The notes under the pieces were generated by a model. The model was given only the letters and a program-made list of their open reading frames with translations. It ran no database searches and was not told where the DNA came from. From Streptomyces sp. HUAS 15-9 (GTDB lineage Bacteria > Actinomycetota > Actinomycetes > Streptomycetales > Streptomycetaceae), in the NCBI RefSeq assembly GCF_025642155.1, contig NZ_CP106798.1, positions 6,820,001 to 6,884,000 of the forward strand: 64,000 nucleotides of DNA. The letters are read 5' to 3'. Of this stretch, positions 6,981-18,551 are shown in pieces (position 1 is the stretch's first letter; each line of letters begins with the position of its first letter). Both the position numbers and the translations under genes were made by a program.

Positions 6981-9302
6981 ATGTCCACCCCCCTGCCGTT
7001 GCGCAACAGCACGGAGATCCAGGGCGACATCCTCGCCGGGTTCAAGAAGGACTACATGACCCTGCTCTTCCTCCAGTTCGGCGACATGACCGCCGCCCGG
7101 AACTGGCTGGCCGAGCTGGTCCCCAACGTCGCCACCACCCAGCAGGTCGCCGCCTTCAACGCAAAGTTCCACAGGGCCCGCAAGAACTCCGCCGGTGACG
7201 ACCCGAAGAACCTCAAGGCCACCTGGCTCGGCCTGAGCCTCACCCACCCCGGCATGCTGTTCCTCACGGGCAAGGAGAAGGTGTTCGACAAGGTGCCCAC
7301 GGGCGGCACGATCCAGGCGTTCGTTCAGGGGTCCGCCGCCCGCTGCAAGGCCCTGGGCGACACGGGCTGCAACGACCCGAAGCACTGGATCTTCGGCGCC
7401 GACCACAGACCCGTCATCCACGCGGTGCTCACCGTCGCCGCCGACCTCGACCTCGACCGCACCACCGAGCTGAACCGGCAACTGGAGGCCGCCTCCAGGG
7501 CCGGAGTGCTGATCGTCCACCAGCAGAACGGTGCCACGCTGCCCGGCAACCGTCGCGGCAATGAGCACTTCGGCTTCAAGGACGGCGTCAGCGAACCGTT
7601 CGTGGTGGGCTTCGACGACGCGGCGGAGGCCAAGGGCGCCCGGATGATCCCGGCCGGCCAGTTCGTCCTCGGCTCCGACGACACCCCCTTGCCCACGGGC
7701 GCTCCCGAGTGGATGAAGTACGGCTCCTTCCAGGTCGTACGACGGCTCGCCCAGGACGTACCCGGCTGGTGGGCACAGGTCAACGCCGAACTCCAGAAGC
7801 TGAAGGAAGCCAAGGTGGTCGGCGAGAACACGAAGAGCGAGTGGCTCGCCGCCCGTCTGGTGGGCCGCTGGCGCTGCGGCGCCTCGGTCGCCAAGTTCCC
7901 CGACCAGTCGCCCCCGCCGGGCACCAAACCCGACAACGACCTCAGCTTCAAGGACGACCTCGACGGCGTCACCACTCCCCTCTTCTCCCACCTGCGCAAG
8001 ACCGCTCCGCGCGACGGACTGGTCGACGGAGGCAAACTGGTCGAGGAGAAGTTCATGGACCTGCGCCGCATCATCCGGCGCGGTATCCCCTACGGCGCCC
8101 CCTTCGACCCCGCCAACGGGGACGGGGGAGGCCCGGACGAGCAGCGAGGCCTGCTCTTCGTCTGCTACCAGGCCAACCTGGCCACGCAGTTCGAGTTCAT
8201 CCAGGCCGACTGGGTCAACGACCCCAACTTCCCGCACGACCGCGACCCCAAGCCCGGACCGGACCCGATGGTCAGCGGCCAGCTCCCGGGAGTCGCCCGG
8301 GGCGAGGTCGCCTTCGAGAGCCGCGTCAACGGCGACCGGAACACCACCACGCTCCACTTCAAGCCCTTCGTGACCACCGAGGGCTCTGTCTACGCCTTCA
8401 CTCCGTCCATCAGCACGCTGCGCGGCCTCAGCCGGGGCCGCCTGGAGGCGGCGGTCCCGGACAACAGCGGGCAGACCGGGACCCAGCAGTGGGAAACGAC
8501 GAGCACGACCGGCGGCGAGACCCGCCCGCCGCGGCCGCCCGTGCAACCCGGCCCGGTCGACGAGATCCTGCCCTGGCCGGACTCGGAGGAGCGGGACTGG
8601 ACCTTCTCCGGCCGCACCGTCCGTGTCGTCACCACCGGCGCCGCCGAGACCGGCGCGCTCACCACGGGGAGCGACGACAGCACCGGCGTCGTCACCGACA
8701 CCGCCGCGGACCTCTCCACCTGGCCCGCGCTGGCCGGGGTCGAACAGGTCGACGCGATCGTGCCGGTCCCCGACGAGCAGTCCGTGAACGGAGAGAGCAG
8801 CTACTGGCTCTTCCACACCGTGGGCGGCACCCAGGTCTACCGCCGCATCAACATCTCCTGCGACGCCCGGCACACCAGCCGCAGCATCGGCGACGACCGG
8901 GCGCTCAGCGCCTGGCGCTCCCTCAAGGACGTCACCCGGGTCGACGCGGTGCTGCCGGTGCCGGACCAGCGCCGCGTGGACGGCAAGACGCAGTACTGGC
9001 TCTTCCACACCACCGCGCAGGGCCAGCGCTACCGTCTGATCTCCATCGCCGACGGCGGCATGCACACCGACGAAGTGGTCCGCACCGACCGCGACCTGAC
9101 CCAGTGGACCTCCCTGCGGGGCGTCACCAAGATCGACGCCCTCCACTTCGTCCCCGGCAAGTACCGGATGAACGGCCAGACCTGGACCTGGGTCTTCCAC
9201 GACCGCCAGTACCGCCTCATCAGCATCGCCGACGGCTTCGGCCACGCCGACACCCTGCTCCGCGAGGACCGCCCGAACACGGCGTGGTTCCGCGGGGCCT
9301 GA
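6981..9302 (+). CDS. Dyp-type heme peroxidase with C-terminal triple-repeat extension
   Basis: 773-residue protein. Residues 1 to about 500 form a Dyp-type peroxidase: GFKDGVSEP near residue 197 supplies the catalytic Asp of the GXXDG motif, SHLRKTAPR near 336 the proximal heme His, and RRGIPYG follows. These enzymes oxidise dyes, phenols and polymers with H2O2. The last 190 residues are unusual: three repeats of about 67 residues, each with a VDAVLPVPD/YWLFHT/YRLISIADG pattern, joined to the enzyme by a Pro/Thr-rich linker (about 505-540). No signal peptide or twin-arginine motif is visible, so location is uncertain. ATG 6981 follows AAGGGAG. It is downstream of the copper oxidase and ends in a 21-bp-stem terminator. 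Confidence 0.88.
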   Translation: MSTPLPLRNSTEIQGDILAGFKKDYMTLLFLQFGDMTAARNWLAELVPNVATTQQVAAFNAKFHRARKNSAGDDPKNLKATWLGLSLTHPGMLFLTGKEKVFDKVPTGGTIQAFVQGSAARCKALGDTGCNDPKHWIFGADHRPVIHAVLTVAADLDLDRTTELNRQLEAASRAGVLIVHQQNGATLPGNRRGNEHFGFKDGVSEPFVVGFDDAAEAKGARMIPAGQFVLGSDDTPLPTGAPEWMKYGSFQVVRRLAQDVPGWWAQVNAELQKLKEAKVVGENTKSEWLAARLVGRWRCGASVAKFPDQSPPPGTKPDNDLSFKDDLDGVTTPLFSHLRKTAPRDGLVDGGKLVEEKFMDLRRIIRRGIPYGAPFDPANGDGGGPDEQRGLLFVCYQANLATQFEFIQADWVNDPNFPHDRDPKPGPDPMVSGQLPGVARGEVAFESRVNGDRNTTTLHFKPFVTTEGSVYAFTPSISTLRGLSRGRLEAAVPDNSGQTGTQQWETTSTTGGETRPPRPPVQPGPVDEILPWPDSEERDWTFSGRTVRVVTTGAAETGALTTGSDDSTGVVTDTAADLSTWPALAGVEQVDAIVPVPDEQSVNGESSYWLFHTVGGTQVYRRINISCDARHTSRSIGDDRALSAWRSLKDVTRVDAVLPVPDQRRVDGKTQYWLFHTTAQGQRYRLISIADGGMHTDEVVRTDRDLTQWTSLRGVTKIDALHFVPGKYRMNGQTWTWVFHDRQYRLISIADGFGHADTLLREDRPNTAWFRGA

Positions 9303-9312
9303 CCGTCCCACT

Positions 9313-9359
9313 GAACGGACCGGCCCGGCGGAGCGACACTCCGCCGGGCCGGTCCGTTC
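9313..9359 (+). terminator. Terminator, perfect 21-bp stem
   Basis: GAACGGACCGGCCCGGCGGA... (9313-9333) pairs without mismatch with 9339-9359 around the loop CGACA, 10 bp after the peroxidase stop. Confidence 0.92.
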
Positions 9360-9518
9360 GGTCGAGGGACGCCGGCTGTGAAGACACGTCCCGTGGGGTC
9401 GCAAGGACGACGTCCGCGGACGTGAGATCGACGAGACAGGACAGAGGAACGCCCCGGATCGTGCTGACAACGGTCAGGACAGTGCCACCCGAGAGATCCG
9501 AACCCGACTGGAGCCCGC

Positions 9519-10106
9519 GTGGACCGTCAACTGGCCGCTCTTCTCGGCATCCTCTACCGGGAGGGCGGGGCACACGACGGGCCGCTGGCCGACCGGCCGC
9601 TGCGCTTACGCAACATGACACCGGAGGCGGCAGGCCTGATCGCCCTGCTGATCCGGGCCCAGCGCGGTAGATCCGTGCTGGAGATCCCTACGTCCAACGG
9701 CTATTCAGCCATCTGGTTCGCCGACGCGGTGCGGGACACCGGTGGACGGCTGACCACGGTCGAGACGGACGCTGTCCGGGTCGAAGCCGCCCTGCGCAAT
9801 CTCGAACGCGCCGGAGTGTCGGACCACGTGGATGTGGTGCACGGCGACGGGGGTGAGGTGCCGGCGCGGACCGAGGACGCGTCGGTCGACCTCGTCGTCC
9901 TGGACGCCGAACGCCCCGCGTACGTGGAGTGCTGGCCGCAGTTGCGCCGGGTACTGGCACCGCACGGCATCGTGGCGGTGGACAACGCCATGAGCCACCG
10001 CGACCGGCTCACCGCTTTCAGCGCCCTCGTGGCGGAGACCGGCGACTTCGCGGTGGACCTACGGGAAGTGGGCGACGGGGTGCTCACGGCGGTCCGGATA
10101 CGGTGA
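9519..10106 (+). CDS. Class I SAM-dependent O-methyltransferase-like protein
   Basis: 195-residue protein with the Rossmann fold of O-methyltransferase family 3: motif I reads LEIPTSNGYSAIWFADAV (the usual LEIGTSNG has Pro for Gly), followed by LTTVETD, the acidic SAM-ribose site, and VDLVVLDAERPAYVECWP, where metal-dependent members have a DADK-like motif. The expected acidic/lysine metal motif is altered to DAER, so substrate and activity are uncertain. GTG at 9519 gives MDRQLAALLGILYREGG; a weak GGAG lies upstream. It is monocistronic between a strong terminator and a convergent DUF7336 gene 39 bp downstream. Confidence 0.78.
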   Translation: MDRQLAALLGILYREGGAHDGPLADRPLRLRNMTPEAAGLIALLIRAQRGRSVLEIPTSNGYSAIWFADAVRDTGGRLTTVETDAVRVEAALRNLERAGVSDHVDVVHGDGGEVPARTEDASVDLVVLDAERPAYVECWPQLRRVLAPHGIVAVDNAMSHRDRLTAFSALVAETGDFAVDLREVGDGVLTAVRIR

Positions 10107-10145
10107 ACCACCGCACGTCCGCCGGACTCCCCATCGTAGGCACCT

Positions 10146-10463
10146 TCATCCGGTCCGCCCGTTGACCTGTGGAGAGTCCTGGACGACAGGGGGGATACGC
10201 ACGAAACCCTCGGTCCACTCGTCCTCGTCGAGTGTGTACTCATCGATGACGAAGCAGTCTGGCTCGTCGGCAAAGCCCGGCAGGAGCCGTGCGCGACGCA
10301 TACGTTCCCTGGCCTTCTCCCAGGTGGAGTAGACGCCGAGCAGCTTCGCGTCGTCGCCATCCTGCTCATCGATATACACGGCCTGACCCTCGACGTGCAC
10401 GGTTGCACCACCGTCACCAGCTTCGTTCTGGTGCCCCATGTGCCACAGGAGATAGACCGTCAT
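10146..10463 (-). CDS. DUF7336 domain protein
   Basis: 105-residue soluble protein. The pattern VYLLWHMGHQ, then DDAKLLGVYSTWEKARERM, then LLPGFADEPDCFVIDEYTLDEDEWTEGFV is the full DUF7336 domain, found as a short single-domain protein in many bacteria and without known function. The domain is very acidic at its C-terminal half. ATG at 10461-10463 starts the conserved MTVYLLWH block. It is convergent with the methyltransferase gene. Confidence 0.72.
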   Translation of the reverse strand: MTVYLLWHMGHQNEAGDGGATVHVEGQAVYIDEQDGDDAKLLGVYSTWEKARERMRRARLLPGFADEPDCFVIDEYTLDEDEWTEGFVRIPPVVQDSPQVNGRTG

Positions 10464-10593
10464 CGTCGCAGGCTATCCCTCCGAGCCACGGCAGACCTCA
10501 AGGTTCAAGGGGGGGCCGAGGCGCCGTCACGCCCCTCCTCCCTTGCGTTTATGCAGATCAGGGGGTGCGTGACGACGTCTTTTCCGAGGGCCT

Positions 10594-12123
10594 TCAGATG
10601 TCCCGGAAGATCTCGATCTGCGCCCCGATCGAGTTGAGGCGTTCGGCGAGGTCCTCGTAGCCGCGGTTGATGACATACACGTTGCGCAGTACGGAGGTGC
10701 CCTCCGCCGCCATCATCGCCAGCAGGACTACCACGGCCGGTCGCAGCGCGGGCGGGCACATCATTTCGGCGGCGCGCCAGCGGGTCGGGCCCTCGACCAG
10801 TACGCGGTGCGGGTCGAGGAGTTGGAGGCGGCCGCCGAGGCGGTTGAGGTCGGTCAGATAGATGGCCCGGTTGTCGTAGACCCAGTCGTGGATCAGCGTC
10901 TTGCCCTGGGCGACCGCCGCGATGGCCGCGAAGAACGGGACGTTGTCGATGTTCAGGCCCGGGAACGGCATCGGGTGGATCTTGTCGATCGGCGCCTCCA
11001 GCTTGGAGGGCCGCACGGTCAGGTCCACCAGTCGGGTACGGCCGTTGTCGGCGACGTACTCCGGGGTGCGGTCGTGGTCGAGGCCCATCTCCTCCAGCAC
11101 CGCGAGCTCGATCTCGAGGAACTCGATCGGCACCCGGCGCACCGTCAGCTCCGACTCCGTGACGACCGCGGCGGCCAGCAGGCTCATCGCCTCGACCGGG
11201 TCCTCGGAGGGGGAGTAGTCGACGTCGGCGTCGATGTCCGGCACACCGTGCACGGTGAGGGTCGTCGTGCCGATGCCCTCGACCTTGACGCCCAGCACCT
11301 CCAGGAAGAAGCAGAGGTCCTGGACCATGTAGTTGGAGGACGCGTTGCGGATGACGGTGACACCGTCGTGCCGGGCGGCGGCCAGCAGCGCGTTCTCGGT
11401 CACGGTGTCGCCGCGCTCGGTCAGTACGATCGGCCGGTCGGGCCGTACGGAACGGTCCACCTGGGCGTGGTACTGCCCCTCGGTGGCGGCGATGTCGAGC
11501 CCGAAGCGGCGCAGCGCGATCATATGCGGCTCGATGGTCCGTGTGCCGAGGTCGCAGCCGCCGGCGTACGGCAGCTTGAACCCGTCCATACGGTGCAGCA
11601 GCGGGCCGAGGAACATGATGATGGAGCGCGTGCGCACGGCCGCGTCGGAGTCGATGGCGTCCATGCCGAGTTCGGCCGGCGGCACGATCTCCAGGTCGAC
11701 CCCGTCGTTGATCCAGCGGGTCCGCACGCCGATCGAGTTGAGCACCTCCAGCAGGCGGTACACCTCCTCGATCCGGGCGACCCGACGCAGCACAGTGCGG
11801 CCCTTGTTGAGGAGCGTGGCGCACAGGAGGGCGACGCAGGCGTTCTTGCTGGTCTTCACGTCGATGGCCCCGGACAGCCGGCGGCCGCCGACCACTCGCA
11901 GATGCATCGGGCCCGCGTAGCCCAACGAGACGATCTCACTGTCCAGGGCTTCACCGATTCGAGCGATCATCTCAAGGCTGATGTTTTGGTTGCCGCGCTC
12001 GATGCGATTGACAGCGCTCTGACTTGTGCCGAGCGCTTCCGCGAGCTGCGCCTGTGTCCAGCCGCGGTGTTGCCGGGCGTCACGGATGAGCTTGCCGATG
12101 CGTACGAGGTAGTCGTCTGCCAT
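10594..12123 (-). CDS. XRE-type HTH domain fused to UDP-N-acetylglucosamine 1-carboxyvinyltransferase-like (EPSP synthase) domain, MurA2
   Basis: 509-residue fusion. Residues 1-65 are a Cro/C1-type HTH (LIRDARQHRGWTQAQLAEAL, GTSQSAVNRIERG). Residues 73-509 are a MurA-type enolpyruvyl transferase fold. MurA landmarks are kept: TSKNACVALL matches the substrate Lys-Asn pair, KLPYAGGCDLGTRTIEPH keeps the PEP-binding Cys and following Arg, and RGYEDLAERLNSIGA keeps the C-terminal Arg. It may therefore be an active peptidoglycan-precursor enzyme, a regulator sensing UDP-GlcNAc or PEP, or both. Similar HTH fusions are annotated as MurA2 in Streptomyces. An ATCTC-N6-GAGAT site lies 13 bp before the start; a second lies upstream of the divergent aconitase gene. 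Confidence 0.9.
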   Translation of the reverse strand: MADDYLVRIGKLIRDARQHRGWTQAQLAEALGTSQSAVNRIERGNQNISLEMIARIGEALDSEIVSLGYAGPMHLRVVGGRRLSGAIDVKTSKNACVALLCATLLNKGRTVLRRVARIEEVYRLLEVLNSIGVRTRWINDGVDLEIVPPAELGMDAIDSDAAVRTRSIIMFLGPLLHRMDGFKLPYAGGCDLGTRTIEPHMIALRRFGLDIAATEGQYHAQVDRSVRPDRPIVLTERGDTVTENALLAAARHDGVTVIRNASSNYMVQDLCFFLEVLGVKVEGIGTTTLTVHGVPDIDADVDYSPSEDPVEAMSLLAAAVVTESELTVRRVPIEFLEIELAVLEEMGLDHDRTPEYVADNGRTRLVDLTVRPSKLEAPIDKIHPMPFPGLNIDNVPFFAAIAAVAQGKTLIHDWVYDNRAIYLTDLNRLGGRLQLLDPHRVLVEGPTRWRAAEMMCPPALRPAVVVLLAMMAAEGTSVLRNVYVINRGYEDLAERLNSIGAQIEIFRDI

Positions 12124-12135
12124 GAGGCTGAGGCT

Positions 12136-12151
12136 ATCTCAGATATGAGAT
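12136..12151. promoter_or_regulatory. Palindrome ATCTC-N6-GAGAT just upstream of the HTH-MurA gene
   Basis: ATCTCAGATATGAGAT, 13 bp upstream of the HTH-MurA start. No ribosome site separates it from the ATG, so it probably overlaps the promoter of a short-leader or leaderless transcript. Half-site and spacing are identical to the site at 12355-12370. A self-binding operator is inferred. Confidence 0.6.
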
Positions 12152-12353
12152 GGCGCCTGTTGAGGGGTCCATTCGGGTGATGGAGTGTCAGTGTACTTCC
12201 GGATGAAGGGGGTTTGACGATGATGAGTCGTACAAGAGTCTTGCGTACTGATTTGCGAAAAATGTGCCGTACGTGTCGTGTGGGCCATGCCACTGAATAT
12301 CGGGGCGGCGGATTCGGTCCGGACATGACCATCCGGCCCCCGTGTACTAGAGT

Positions 12354-12371
12354 TATCTCGACATCGAGATA
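12354..12371. promoter_or_regulatory. 18-bp perfect palindrome upstream of aconitase
   Basis: TATCTCGACATCGAGATA, with 8-bp arms and a 2-bp centre. It contains the same ATCTC-N6-GAGAT pattern as 12136-12151, 219 bp away, in the intergenic region shared by the divergent HTH-MurA and aconitase genes. Its position about 145 bp before the aconitase start suits an operator. Confidence 0.65.
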
Positions 12372-12427
12372 TCTGTCGAGGAGCACCGCAGCCGCACGCC
12401 GCTGCCGAGTCTGGTGGTAAGGGTTAC

Positions 12428-15233
<2,806 letters not shown>

Positions 15234-15250
15234 GCGGCAAGCGGTAGGGC

Positions 15251-15301
15251 ACGGCGGTACAGGGCCGCATCCCCGGTGACGGGGGTGCGGCCCTTCGCCG
15301 T
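15251..15301 (+). terminator. Two-tier hairpin terminator after aconitase
   Basis: Inner stem AGGGCCGCATCCCCG (15261-15275) pairs with 15280-15294 (one G-U wobble); outer ACGGCG pairs with CGCCGT at 15296-15301. Confidence 0.85.
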
Positions 15302-15421
15302 GTCCGGGCCGGGTACGGCGCAGGGTGTCACGAAGGGCGTCGCGAAGGGCGTCACGAAAGTCAGTCCGGCCGTGCGAGGCCCTCGTGCGCTGGTCCGGCC
15401 GTCCGTGAGGCCGCTCATGCG

Positions 15422-18142
15422 TCAGTCCGGAAAGAGGTCGTCCGGGATCTCCAGCAGAGCGACCTCGTCGGCGTCCGGTGGGGCCAGTTCGGCCCAGATC
15501 ACCTTGCCCTGCGGGGTGTAGCGGGTGCCCCAGCGCTCGGCCATCTGGGAGACCAGGAACAGGCCCCGGCCGCCCTCGTCGGTCGTCGCGGCGTACCGCA
15601 GATGCGGCGATGTGCTGCTGCCGTCGGACACCTCGCAGGTCAGCGTGCGGTCCTTGATCAGGCGTACATGGATCGGCTCGGACCCGTAGCGGATGGCGTT
15701 GGTGATCAACTCGCTCAGGATGAGTTCCATGCCGAAGTCGAGCTCCGACAGGTCCCACTCGGCCAGTTTCTCGGAGACGGCGCTGCGCATCCCCGACACG
15801 GCGGCCGGATCGCGCGGTACGTCCCAGTCGGCGACCTGGTCGGACGGCAGCGCCCGGGTGCGCGCGATGAGCAGGGCGACGTCGTCCTTGGGCCGCCCCG
15901 GCAGCAGCTCCTCCACCACCGCACGGCAGCTCTCGTCGGGCGGCCGGTCGGGGTGGCCCGCCAGCGCCCGGCGCAGCAGCTCCATGCCCACGTCCAGATC
16001 GCGCGTACGGTCCTCGATGAGGCCGTCGGTGTACAGGACCAGCTGAGTGCCCTCCGCGATGTCCACCTCGGCCGTCTGGAAGGGCATGCCCCCCAGGCCG
16101 AGCGGCGGCCCGCCGGGCAGGTCGGGGAAGGTGACGCTGCCGTCCGGATGGACCAGCGCGGGCGCCAGGTGTCCCGCGCGTGCCATGGCGCAGCGGCGGC
16201 TCACGGGGTCGTAGATCGCGTACAGGCAGGTGGCGCCCACGACCTCGGACGCCTCCGCGCACGCCTCGTCCTGGTCGATGCGGCCGACCAGGTCGTCCAG
16301 GTGGCTCAGCAGCTCGTCCGGCGGCAGGTCCAGCGTGGAGAAGTTGTGCACCGCGGTCCGCAGCCGCCCCATCGTCGCGGCGGCGTGCAGACCGTGCCCG
16401 ACGACATCGCCGACGGCCAGCGCCACCCGGTTCCCCGGCAGCGGGATCACATCGAACCAGTCACCGCTCACGCCCGACTGGGCGGGGATGTAGCGGTAGC
16501 CGACCTGCAGGGCGCTCACCTCGGGCAGGGCCCGCGGCAGCAGGCTGCGCTGGAGCGTGACCGCCAGGGCGTGCTCGCGGGTGTAGCGGCGGGCGTTGTC
16601 GATGCTCACCGCGGCACGGGCGACCAGCTCCTCCGCCAGCGACAGCTCCTCCTCGTCGAAGGGGTCGTGCCGTTTGGAGCGCCAGAAGTTGGCCATGCCC
16701 AGCACGACACCGCGGGCCCGGATCGGCGCGGCGATGAGCGAGTGGATGCCGTAGGCGACGATGCCCCGGGCGCGCTCCGGGTCCTGCGCGTGCCAGTCCG
16801 GTGCGTCCGACAGGTCCGTCACCAGCTCGGAGCGGCCGGTGCCGTAGCCGCGCGCCTGGGGTGTGGAGGGCAGGAAGTCGATCAGCCGGCCCTTTTCGTA
16901 GAGCGGATGGTCCTCCCGGATGCCGCACACGGCGACGCGCCGCATGTCGGTCGCCGTGGGGGCGGGTTCCTCGCCGTGGATGACGGCGTCCGCGAGGTCC
17001 ACGGTGACGAAGTCGGCGAAGCGGGGGACGGCGACCTGCGCCAGCTCGTCGGCGGTCTGGAGCACGTCGAGGCTGCTGCCGATGCTGAGTCCCGCGTCGT
17101 ACAGCAGCTTGAGCCGCTCACGGGCGAGCTCCGCGCGGCCGGACACCGCCTGGAGCTCGGTGGAGTCGCGGAGCGTCACCACGGTTCCCCTGGGGCCGCC
17201 GTCGCGGTCCGTGGGCCGCTGGTTGACCGCGAGCAGCCGCTCCCCGGCGAAGTGCACCTCGTCTGTGGCCTCGCGCCCGGAGACCAGCAGGTCCACCATG
17301 TCGGGCTCGAGGTCGGACAGCTCCCACACGTGCCACCCCTCCGCGTCCGGGGCCAGCTCGAGGAGCCGTCTCGCCTCGTCGTTGGCGAGGAGCAGGCGCC
17401 CGTCCTCACCGACGATCAGCACTCCTTCCCGTACGGAGTGCAGCACCGTGTCGTGGTGCTCGTACATGCGGGTCATCTCGTGCGGCGCCAGGCTGTGGGT
17501 CTGCCGCTGCAGCCGCCGGCCCACCAGCGCCGTCCCGCCGGTCGACAACACGAGCGCACCGGTGCCGGCGGCGAGGATGATCGGCAGCTGCCGGTTCACC
17601 TCGCTGGTCACGTTCTTGACCTTCATCCCCGCGGACACGAGGGCGACCACCTTGCCGTCGGCGTTCTCGATGGGCACGGTCGCCTGCACCTCATGGCCCA
17701 GCGGGCCGTGGACGCTCTCGGTGTAGACCTTTCCTTCCAGCGACGGCTGGATCTCCCCCACGAACCGTTTGCCGATCCGGTCCGGCAGGGGATGGGTGTA
17801 GCGGATGCCCTTGGTGTCCATGACCACGATGAAGTCGACGCCCGCCGACTTCCGTCCCGCCTCGGTCAGCGGCTGGAGCACCTTCGACGGTTTCTGGGTC
17901 TTCAGCGCCTCCAGGACGCCCGGGGAGTGCGCGAAGGTCTGCGCGACGGCCACGGAGCGGCGCTTGGCCTCCGTGCTGGTGTCCCGCTGCGACTGCAGGA
18001 CCAGGGCGAAGACGGCACCGACCACCAGCAACGCGACCAGCGTCACCTGCAGTACGAAGACCTGCCCGGCGACACTTCGCGGGCTCTTGCCGGCAAGCGA
18101 ACGCCAGGAGAAGCGTCGAAACCGGGCGAATCGGTCCGCCAT
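15422..18142 (-). CDS. Membrane-anchored sensor SpoIIE-type PP2C phosphatase with anti-sigma-like kinase domain
   Basis: 906-residue signalling protein. Order: TM helix (about 29-49), an extracytoplasmic CitA/DcuS-like sensor domain (50-185, with VDFIVVMDTKGIRYTHP), second TM (186-208), PAS (about 225-345), GAF (about 365-545), SpoIIE/PP2C phosphatase (about 560-765; SGVSGDWFDVIPL, ALAVGDVVGHG, VLYTDGLIE and PKDDVALLI metal-binding motifs) and a C-terminal HATPase_c domain (ELITNAIRYG, DEGGRGLFLV) like RsbW. Such proteins control partner-switching modules of anti-anti-sigma factors in response to a ligand. The kinase-like domain may phosphorylate the same partner the phosphatase resets. ATG 18142 starts the conserved MADRFARFRRF; an in-frame GTG at 18217 is possible. 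No STAS partner gene is nearby. Confidence 0.9.
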   Translation of the reverse strand: MADRFARFRRFSWRSLAGKSPRSVAGQVFVLQVTLVALLVVGAVFALVLQSQRDTSTEAKRRSVAVAQTFAHSPGVLEALKTQKPSKVLQPLTEAGRKSAGVDFIVVMDTKGIRYTHPLPDRIGKRFVGEIQPSLEGKVYTESVHGPLGHEVQATVPIENADGKVVALVSAGMKVKNVTSEVNRQLPIILAAGTGALVLSTGGTALVGRRLQRQTHSLAPHEMTRMYEHHDTVLHSVREGVLIVGEDGRLLLANDEARRLLELAPDAEGWHVWELSDLEPDMVDLLVSGREATDEVHFAGERLLAVNQRPTDRDGGPRGTVVTLRDSTELQAVSGRAELARERLKLLYDAGLSIGSSLDVLQTADELAQVAVPRFADFVTVDLADAVIHGEEPAPTATDMRRVAVCGIREDHPLYEKGRLIDFLPSTPQARGYGTGRSELVTDLSDAPDWHAQDPERARGIVAYGIHSLIAAPIRARGVVLGMANFWRSKRHDPFDEEELSLAEELVARAAVSIDNARRYTREHALAVTLQRSLLPRALPEVSALQVGYRYIPAQSGVSGDWFDVIPLPGNRVALAVGDVVGHGLHAAATMGRLRTAVHNFSTLDLPPDELLSHLDDLVGRIDQDEACAEASEVVGATCLYAIYDPVSRRCAMARAGHLAPALVHPDGSVTFPDLPGGPPLGLGGMPFQTAEVDIAEGTQLVLYTDGLIEDRTRDLDVGMELLRRALAGHPDRPPDESCRAVVEELLPGRPKDDVALLIARTRALPSDQVADWDVPRDPAAVSGMRSAVSEKLAEWDLSELDFGMELILSELITNAIRYGSEPIHVRLIKDRTLTCEVSDGSSTSPHLRYAATTDEGGRGLFLVSQMAERWGTRYTPQGKVIWAELAPPDADEVALLEIPDDLFPD

Positions 18143-18372
18143 GCGATATTTGTAGCACCGGTGATTCGCCCTGGCTATGGCCCGGCCCAAGGTGCGGACA
18201 GCCGGCACCCCCTTCACAGGCGACGCCTCCGCCTCCTTTTGCCCGGAAAATCCCCTCTCTTAACGGAATCTTCTTACCGGAAACTTCCCTCGTCTCCCGG
18301 AAGGTCACCCGCCCCTGCGCAGCGGGCGTTTACAGCTGCCGTGGTCCGCGCTAGTTTCACGGGAGAGTGGGG

Positions 18373-18386
18373 TGGGAGCGCTCCCA
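18373..18386. promoter_or_regulatory. CebR operator, perfect 14-bp palindrome
   Basis: TGGGAGCGCTCCCA is exactly the consensus bound by CebR, the LacI-type repressor of cellulose and cello-oligosaccharide genes in Streptomyces (established). It precedes the degenerate LPMO-CBM2 gene by about 100-170 bp, so the regulatory site outlived the gene. Confidence 0.85.
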
Positions 18387-18508
18387 TGCGGCGGACCGGA
18401 ACCCGCCGCGCGGCCCGCTCCCACCCCACGCGCCCCTCGGTGCGTATCCGCACGCCTTCGGCACGGCCGTAGATCGTAGGGTTGTCATGCCGGACGTCCC
18501 CGATTACC

Positions 18509-18550
18509 GCACTCGACCTCGCGCGGGTCACGGCACTCGACCTCGCGCGG
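18509..18550. repeat. 24-bp-period tandem duplication (18-bp identical cores)
   Basis: GCACTCGACCTCGCGCGG occurs at 18509-18526 and again at 18533-18550, in the leader region of the LPMO pseudogene, probably part of the decay that removed its start. Confidence 0.75.
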
Positions 18551-18551
18551 C

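Noticed and set aside
15318..15361. Short repeats of GGCGTCACGAAG after the aconitase terminator
   Set aside because: Three 12-bp units only; no palindrome or conserved context, and too short to interpret.
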